NCBI RefSeq assembly: GCF_002005465.1
Contig: NZ_CP014691.1
Coordinates: 2,116,501-2,180,500 of the forward strand
Reading direction: 5' to 3'
Origin: Neoasaia chiangmaiensis
Lineage (GTDB): Bacteria > Pseudomonadota > Alphaproteobacteria > Acetobacterales > Acetobacteraceae
DNA length: 64,000 nucleotides
Positions 58,875 through 64,000 of this stretch are shown piece after piece. The position numbers and the translations under genes are program-made. The first letter of the stretch is position 1, and every line of letters begins with the position of its first letter. Under the pieces are notes generated by a model, which saw nothing but the letters and a program-made list of their open reading frames with translations, did no database searches and was not told where the DNA came from.

Positions 58875-59828
58875 ATGTTCCTCAATGACGAACCGAGCAG
58901 TGTTGCCGACATGCCGGCGATGCCGGCGGCAACCGGCAATACGCCCGGCTGGTTCACGGGCGGCAACCCTGCCTCCGGACAGGGGCCATCGCTTGTCCGA
59001 TTCTGGCACGTCAATCAGCTCTTCGCGGAATTCAAGGCGTTTCTCGATGCGGCCGGGATTGCGCCGCAGAAAGGCGCTCTCAATCAGGTTCTGACGGCGT
59101 GTCAGCAGATGTTCGCACCGGCCAGCGCCGTTCAGGGGCGCCTCCTGCGTACGCAGATCTTCAACGGCGGAACCGGCTTCGTGTCTCTCCTTTCGACGAC
59201 GCGTCTGATCCGCCTGTCCATGGCGGCTGGTGGTGGTGCCGGCGGCGGCGTGGACGCCAGTCAGAGCAATGGTGCCTGCGCTGGCTCGGCGGGTGCAGCC
59301 GGTGCGGAGATCGTGGCCGATATCCTGGTATCGGCATTTGCCAATACGTCGGCGATTCCTTTCATCATCGGAACGGGCGGCGTTGGGCAGTCCGCCGCCA
59401 ACGGGACGAATGGCGGTGCAACATCGTTCGGTTCATCCACATCGGGGCCGTATTTCTCTTGCGGAGGCGGCAACGGCGGCGTCAAGGGCGGCAATGTCGG
59501 TCCGGGCACGTCGGGGCAGACAGGGCAATCGATCGGCGGGCAGCCGACGATCACGAACTGGAGCGGCACCACCCGGCGCGCGAAGTGGGGCATTAACGGT
59601 CCGAACGGACTGGTCATGGCCAATAGCGGCAATGCGGCTGGCGTTGCTTTGTCCGGCATCGGGGCGCCCAGCTCTTTTGCATCGGGCGGCTTCAATACAC
59701 GTAACGGCGTCGGCTCGAATGCCACCGGCTACGCGGCCGGCGGCGGCGCTGCGGCATCTTTGGACGGTAACGCGTATGCCGGCGGCAACGGAGGCGGGGG
59801 CATTCTGATCGTCGATGAATACTCGTGA
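58875..59828 (+). CDS. Glycine-rich tail fibre protein
   Basis: 317 residues. After a conserved start (LVRFWHVNQLFAEFKAFLDA), the C-terminal 200 are Gly/Ala/Ser-rich (AAGGGAGGGVDASQSNGACA, GTGGVGQSAANGTNGGATSF, YAGGNGGGGILIVDEYS), like the polyglycine-rich tips of phage fibre adhesins that bind receptors. Confidence 0.8.
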   Translation: MFLNDEPSSVADMPAMPAATGNTPGWFTGGNPASGQGPSLVRFWHVNQLFAEFKAFLDAAGIAPQKGALNQVLTACQQMFAPASAVQGRLLRTQIFNGGTGFVSLLSTTRLIRLSMAAGGGAGGGVDASQSNGACAGSAGAAGAEIVADILVSAFANTSAIPFIIGTGGVGQSAANGTNGGATSFGSSTSGPYFSCGGGNGGVKGGNVGPGTSGQTGQSIGGQPTITNWSGTTRRAKWGINGPNGLVMANSGNAAGVALSGIGAPSSFASGGFNTRNGVGSNATGYAAGGGAAASLDGNAYAGGNGGGGILIVDEYS

Positions 59829-60346
59829 GCGCGGTGCCGTTCAGCGGATGGACGGTGGCGCCGTCGCGCACTCTTCCGCTCGCCGCGCCAAGCCAGCGCC
59901 CGCTGGTCGGATTGCGTCAGGCGGCGCTTTCGCTTGTTTGGATACCGAAAGCGCCGACCGATCTGCTGGATTTCGCGCTAGATCCCACGGACTGGCTTGC
60001 CGATAGTGGCGATATGCTGAGCAGTATGCAGGTCGTGCTACCAGCTGCGCAGATCATGGGGGATCTGGTGGCGCTGTGGGCGGGACCGCTGAATGGGATG
60101 GCCGCTGTCTTTTTGGCCGGGGGCCAGCCGGGCACGAACGTCACGATCGCCGTGCAGATCGAGACGGCGGCGGGGCGTCGCCATACCGAGCAGGTTTCAG
60201 TGCAGATCAATGCGGCGACCAGTGCGGGTGCGGTCGCGAGCGCGCCAATCCTGTCGGGTGGCTATGGCATCGCGCCCAATCTGCTTCGTCTGGCCGATGG
60301 CACGTTTCTGACCGATGCCGCCGGTCGCCCCTTTGCAATATCGTGA
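59825..60346 (+). CDS. Fibre-tail adaptor-like protein
   Basis: 173 residues from GTG overlapping the previous stop. SLVWIPKAPTDLLDFALDPT then beta-rich LVALWAGPLNGMAAVFLAGG and NVTIAVQIETAAGRRHTEQV resemble phage fibre-tail adaptor proteins. Tentative. Confidence 0.6.
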   Translation: MSAVPFSGWTVAPSRTLPLAAPSQRPLVGLRQAALSLVWIPKAPTDLLDFALDPTDWLADSGDMLSSMQVVLPAAQIMGDLVALWAGPLNGMAAVFLAGGQPGTNVTIAVQIETAAGRRHTEQVSVQINAATSAGAVASAPILSGGYGIAPNLLRLADGTFLTDAAGRPFAIS

Positions 60347-60352
60347 GATGAC

Positions 60353-60940
60353 ATGTCCGGAAGCACGACGACGAACACAGGCGGCGCGACCGCCACCGTG
60401 CCGGGCGGCACGGCATTTTCCGCTCTTCCACAACAATCGACGCCACCCAGCTCAGGCGATGGCTTTCTGGGTGTGTTTGGCGGTCAGTTCCAGTTTCTGA
60501 CGGCTGAGCAGGCCTGGGCGGGTGCGGTGCCGATCGCGGGTGGGGTGTCCCTGACAGGGTCGCTCGGTGGCATAGCGCCAACTGCTCCAGCCCATCTGAC
60601 GACCAAGGCTTATGTCGATACGGCGATTGCCAGCGTGACTGGCGCAGTATCACAGGCTGCTGGCCAGGCGCAGGTCTCCGCCACGAACGCTGCCAACGCC
60701 GCGGAAGGGGCTGCCAATGCCGCGACACTGGCGGTGACGGCCAAGATCGGCAAGGCGGGCGGCGCGGCGGCCTTGTCGCCGGACGGCAATCTCATGCTCG
60801 GGACGGTTGAGTTCCTTGGCGTATCGTCCAGCGGCCTGCCGCTTCTCATTATCGATGTGCCGGACTCGGATCCGGGCGTGGCGAACGCGCTCTGGAGCAA
60901 CGGTGGGGCACTGTGGCTATCGCCTGGAGCATCTACATGA
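60353..60940 (+). CDS. Tail fibre-type protein with coiled-coil stalk
   Basis: 195 residues. LGGIAPTAPAHLTTKAYVDT, then Ala-rich coil (QAAGQAQVSATNAANAAEGA) typical of trimeric fibre stalks, and a compact end. Ends in ATGA overlap. Confidence 0.7.
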   Translation: MSGSTTTNTGGATATVPGGTAFSALPQQSTPPSSGDGFLGVFGGQFQFLTAEQAWAGAVPIAGGVSLTGSLGGIAPTAPAHLTTKAYVDTAIASVTGAVSQAAGQAQVSATNAANAAEGAANAATLAVTAKIGKAGGAAALSPDGNLMLGTVEFLGVSSSGLPLLIIDVPDSDPGVANALWSNGGALWLSPGAST

Positions 60941-63351
60941 TCGGCAAAACCCTGCGGTTTCTGATGGCGGCTTCGGCCGCCTTTTTTGTGCCTCCTGCCA
61001 TGGCCGCGCCGGGCATCCTGGCGCAGGCGACCAGCGCCGCGCAGTCTCTTGGGCGCTATGCGCCGATGAAGCCGCCGGGTGGGCTTGATCTGGCCACGCC
61101 GCTGGGTGGTGCAACCGGTCCAGCCCTCCAGGCGTTGGTTCAGACGGTAAATAATTCAGCCCAGCTGGATGCGAATCAGAACGTGACGAATCCGCTTCTT
61201 TCGACGCAGGCTCAGATCAACGTCAACGGCTCGGCGTATTCGCAGATGGCGTCGGGCGATCTGTCGGCGATCGGCGGCGGATACGACGTGTCGTTCATCG
61301 GCGGGATCGCGGCCCAGACCTTGCCGGGTTCGCCTTATGGTTCCGGTTATGCGCAGCCGGGACACTTGATTATCACCGGCAATCCGTCCGGTCCCTATGA
61401 CGCCGGTTGCGTGCTCTGCCTTGGAGAAGACCCAACCGTTCATCCAGGCATGCCGATCTCCGGCCAGGACTATCGCGGCGGTTTCGTCTCGACGCATGAC
61501 GCCGTGCAGTTCGAGCAGGTGCCGACGAACGCCATGGCGCGCATGATCCTGGCTGTCGATCACTACACCGCGACAGCCGTCGTGCTGAAAACCGCCCTGA
61601 CGGCGGCCCAGATCGCACAGATCCATTCGGGCATGTATATCGTCACCAACTCGGTGCCGGGCGGGGCCACGCAGACCGCGATCGGCGATGCCAGCCTGAA
61701 CGGTGCGCTTCCTTCGTTCCAGAATTATGCCGGAAACGTGCAAAGCGTTTCGGAGGGCGGCACGACAATCAACGTTTATGGCTGGGCGCAGGAGCAGCAG
61801 CAGGGTGGCGCGGTGCCGAGCACATCGTCGCTCGATACGGTCTGGGACCCGGCCACGACATCGGCGGTCGTCTATCTCGGCATGCCGAACAAGACCTTCG
61901 GCCAGAACGTCTACATGACTTACGACGGCAGCCGCGGCGGTCAGGGCGGCAGTGCCGCCACGTCCCTGATCCATCAGATGGAGTGGAACGAGGTCGATGA
62001 GATCGTCAACAACACCGCCAGGGACCGGGAGGTCAGCGTCCACGGCCTGACACTGACGACGAACGCGAGCGGCCCGAACCAACTGACATCGGACAGCTAT
62101 CATCTCAAGCTGGCGGGCGGCCAGCAGAACTATATCATAATGCAGCCGCAGTGGTGGACGACGCTGATTAGCGGCGACAACCTGTATGTCGGCCAGCCGC
62201 AGGGACCGGCGCTGACGGCCAATACAAGTTCTGTCCTGTTCCAGGTGGCGCAGTCCACGAACACCGGGAGCGCGACATGGGCGTCCCACCACATGATCCG
62301 GCTGATGGCGTGGAACAAACGTAACACCGCAGACGATGGGACGAGCTATACCAATATTACGACGAACCTCGGCGTGGGCGTCGATGGCACAGCCAGCACC
62401 GTGCCAAGCCAGATACAGGGACACCTTGAGTTCACGCCGGCCGCCAACCCCTACGGGCTGTCAATCTGCTCGAGCGGGCAAAGCGGCGCGACGTGCAGCA
62501 TCCAGCTCGATAACTATGGCAACCCCAACGTCATCCAGCAACTCAACCTCACAAAAGGCGGCTGGCTTAACTTCGCCGACAAGTACGGCAACGAAGGCGG
62601 CTGGATACAGCCGCCAAATGGTTCGGATACGACCGGGGCGACGCCTGTCAATGAGGTGGATGTTCACTTCCCGGCGGATAACGGTCTGCTCAACATTCTC
62701 GGCACCGCAAGGACATACGCGCTATCGGTAAGCGCGGCCGCGTATAATCCAGCCACGACAAGCGGTTCTACCACGACAGCGGCGTCGGTGTCCGGCCAAG
62801 GCACCTACCAGACGTGGAACCAACTGCACTCCGGTTCAGCCAACACGGAAATCATCAACATCGCCCCGAGCGGTGTCACCGGGGGATTTTCATTCTATGC
62901 CGTCAACTCCGGCGTGGACCCCACGGCAGCCACGGCCCTGTTGAGCATGTCAGCACAGAACGCGCGTTTCAGCACGGATGTGTTCGTCGGCAACGGCAAG
63001 GCGATCCATCTGCCGGATGCGCAAGGTGGCGACGTTTACATCTACAATGACGGGGAAAGCACGGTTGGGTTTGGTGCCGTCAAGCTGCAATTTGGCTCGG
63101 ATGCTTCCGTGAGCGCCAACGGCACACAATGGAATTTCGCCGGGCCGATTGCCGTGCCGGAAACAGAGGTATCCGGAGCCGTCCAGACACTGTCCCAGAT
63201 CAAGGCCGCAACGCACTTCGAGGGCGACGAGGTGTGGTGCCACGATTGCCTCAACAGCGGACAGGCGACCGGCAAAGGAACGGGACGGAAGGTCTGGCGG
63301 GATAGCGCCGGAACGTGGCGCACCGGAGATGGCGCGGTAGCCGCGAACTGA
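60937..63351 (+). CDS. Large tail fibre / tailspike with secretion-signal-like N-terminus
   Basis: 804 residues from MIGKTLRFLMAASAAFFVPP, AMAAPG, i.e. a classic Sec signal peptide shape with an AMA cleavage site. The rest has beta-rich repeats (GTAYSQM, ALSVSAAAYNPATTSGSTTT) and fibre-like composition. An upstream in-frame ATG at 60913 would hide the signal. Function as a side spike is by position. Confidence 0.75.
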   Translation: MIGKTLRFLMAASAAFFVPPAMAAPGILAQATSAAQSLGRYAPMKPPGGLDLATPLGGATGPALQALVQTVNNSAQLDANQNVTNPLLSTQAQINVNGSAYSQMASGDLSAIGGGYDVSFIGGIAAQTLPGSPYGSGYAQPGHLIITGNPSGPYDAGCVLCLGEDPTVHPGMPISGQDYRGGFVSTHDAVQFEQVPTNAMARMILAVDHYTATAVVLKTALTAAQIAQIHSGMYIVTNSVPGGATQTAIGDASLNGALPSFQNYAGNVQSVSEGGTTINVYGWAQEQQQGGAVPSTSSLDTVWDPATTSAVVYLGMPNKTFGQNVYMTYDGSRGGQGGSAATSLIHQMEWNEVDEIVNNTARDREVSVHGLTLTTNASGPNQLTSDSYHLKLAGGQQNYIIMQPQWWTTLISGDNLYVGQPQGPALTANTSSVLFQVAQSTNTGSATWASHHMIRLMAWNKRNTADDGTSYTNITTNLGVGVDGTASTVPSQIQGHLEFTPAANPYGLSICSSGQSGATCSIQLDNYGNPNVIQQLNLTKGGWLNFADKYGNEGGWIQPPNGSDTTGATPVNEVDVHFPADNGLLNILGTARTYALSVSAAAYNPATTSGSTTTAASVSGQGTYQTWNQLHSGSANTEIINIAPSGVTGGFSFYAVNSGVDPTAATALLSMSAQNARFSTDVFVGNGKAIHLPDAQGGDVYIYNDGESTVGFGAVKLQFGSDASVSANGTQWNFAGPIAVPETEVSGAVQTLSQIKAATHFEGDEVWCHDCLNSGQATGKGTGRKVWRDSAGTWRTGDGAVAAN

Positions 63352-63357
63352 CATCCA

Positions 63358-63382
63358 GCCGCCCCATCCGGGCGGCTTTTTC
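63358..63382 (+). terminator. Rho-independent terminator after the fibre gene
   Basis: GCCGCCC-CATCC-GGGCGGC followed by TTTTT, 7 bp after the stop. Confidence 0.85.
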
Positions 63383-63399
63383 ATATCTGGAGGATCGCC

Positions 63400-63429
63400 A
63401 TGCGCGACCTGATCGGGTGCGCGGCATGA
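63400..63429 (+). CDS. 9-codon leader frame with strong Shine-Dalgarno
   Basis: GGAGGATCGCC precedes ATG at 63400; MRDLIGCAA ends at TGA 63427-63429 overlapping the next gene's ATG as ATGA. The next gene has no Shine-Dalgarno of its own, so translation is probably coupled. Confidence 0.4.
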   Translation: MRDLIGCAA

Positions 63430-63842
63430 TCCGGCGCGCTCAGGAATATCTGCGTCTCATCATCCGACGCGAGCACTGGTGGGCCGAAGCATGGTCCGCG
63501 ATCGCGCTCCTGACCTTCGGGCTGGTATCGTTGCGCCGAACGCATGACGCGTTGCATGCGACACCCTCGACCCACAGCTTCTTCATCCTCATGCCCAACG
63601 GCCTGTGGCAATGCCTGTTGATCCTGGGGGGCGCCTATCAGCTCGCGGCGCTGTCGTTCGAGACGCGCTGGTGGCGTTGGTGGCGCGGCAGTGCTGCGGC
63701 CCTGGCGGCCTTCTTCTCGGCATGGGTCGCCGTCAGCCAGGTCATCTACACCTTCGGCTTCAACCCGATCGTTCTCTATGTCGTGGCCTGGTGCGGCGTG
63801 AACCTGTTCGCTCTCAGTCGCGCCTTCGGAGGGCTCCGATGA
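63426..63842 (+). CDS. Membrane protein, holin-block candidate
   Basis: 138 residues from MIRRAQEYLRLIIRREHWWA. About four membrane segments (AWSAIALLTFGLVSL, LLILGGAYQLAAL, SAAALAAFFSAWVAVSQVIY, IVLYVVAWCGVNLFAL). After the tail block, a place for lysis genes; no holin family identified with certainty. Confidence 0.6.
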   Translation: MIRRAQEYLRLIIRREHWWAEAWSAIALLTFGLVSLRRTHDALHATPSTHSFFILMPNGLWQCLLILGGAYQLAALSFETRWWRWWRGSAAALAAFFSAWVAVSQVIYTFGFNPIVLYVVAWCGVNLFALSRAFGGLR

Positions 63843-63843
63843 C

Positions 63844-64000
63844 ATGTCGTTTCTCTCCGAACTGTGGCCTTCGCTCCAGCCCTATGTAGCGCAACATCCG
63901 TGGCTGGCGCCGGTCATCGCGGGCTGCCTTGTCTGCTCTTTCGTCCTGCGGGGACTTTCTGTCGCCTGGGCACAGTATCGAAACCAGCAGCATCAGGCCG
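63844..64000 (+). CDS. Small membrane protein, 3' truncated by window edge
   Basis: Starts MSFLSELWPSLQPYVAQHPW and has one membrane helix (LAPVIAGCLVCSFVLRGLSV) before the edge. Begins 1 bp after the preceding stop. Possibly a lysis-block protein. Confidence 0.55.
   Translation, partial: MSFLSELWPSLQPYVAQHPWLAPVIAGCLVCSFVLRGLSVAWAQYRNQQHQA

Larger units (their letters stand above)
19097..64000. mobile_element. Large prophage (temperate myovirus), right end outside the window
   Basis: From the tRNA-Arg 3' end to the window edge nearly every gene is phage-type: integrase, leftward early operon, repressor/Cro switch, replication, terminase, lambda-type head, Mu-type contractile tail, fibres and the start of a membrane-protein block. 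At least 44.9 kb. The gene order is complete and late genes look intact, so it may be inducible (inference). Confidence 0.97.

Noticed and set aside
19097-64000. Transposable Mu-like prophage
   Set aside because: Tail genes are Mu-like, but no MuA/MuB transposase is present and a tyrosine integrase sits at a tRNA.
63000-64000. Right attachment site of the prophage
   Set aside because: I looked for a repeat of the tRNA-Arg 3' end and saw none; the late region continues past the edge.
1-64000. CRISPR array
   Set aside because: No regularly spaced repeat-spacer pattern noticed; the only short tandem arrays are TGCGGTC at 7926 and coding Asp repeats near 43250-43480.

Overview
The window looks like the chromosome of an acetic acid bacterium or close relative (Alphaproteobacteria, Acetobacteraceae; inference). 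Reasons: high GC, the Trm112 / LON-domain / CnoX-type thioredoxin cluster, the ispH-thrB-rnhA cluster, an alginate-export family porin, and a GcrA-type zinc motif on a prophage gene. The genus cannot be fixed from sequence reading alone.

Region 1 (1-2186) is core chromosome. Region 2 (2217-8194) is a 6 kb island bounded by a 47-bp direct repeat: the left copy is the 3' part of an intact tRNA-Gly, the right copy a tRNA fragment. It holds an internally deleted IS256-family element with perfect 29-bp ends, then a four-gene iron cassette (TonB-dependent siderophore receptor, DUF3649, PepSY-TM protein, DUF3325) behind a Fur-box-like site, then two decayed gene remnants. It has no integrase.

Region 3 (8252-19096) is core or ordinary accessory chromosome: a TetR regulator divergent from a flavin monooxygenase, an alginate-export porin, a lipoprotein, ispH-thrB-rnhA, an ABC substrate-binding protein, tRNA-Asn, an MFS exporter, a CsaA-like protein, gpt, tRNA-Pro and tRNA-Arg.

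Region 4 (19097 to past the window end) is one large prophage integrated at the 3' end of tRNA-Arg. A leftward early operon (26731 to 19179) has ten consecutive ATGA overlaps and ends with excisionase-like and integrase genes. A repressor/Cro switch lies at 26943-27571 with a shared operator GTATAG-N5-CTATAC. Rightward genes (27963-34648) include a GcrA-like protein, a replication-type protein with an origin-like repeat cluster inside its gene, a methyltransferase, a second tyrosine recombinase preceded by an array of inverted GTTATCTG motifs, and DUF3164. A leftward Abi-alpha/DUF4393 moron and a Dam-type methylase follow. The late block combines a lambda-type packaging/head module (Nu1, gpA, gpW, gpB, gpC, scaffold, gpD, gpE) with a Mu-type contractile tail (gp38, sheath, tube, a frameshifted gp41-type chaperone, tape measure with lytic domain, gpN, gpP, gp45-gp48), then a long fibre/tailspike block and the start of a small membrane-protein (lysis?) block. 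The phage is therefore predicted to be a temperate myovirus. Its right attachment site is outside the window.
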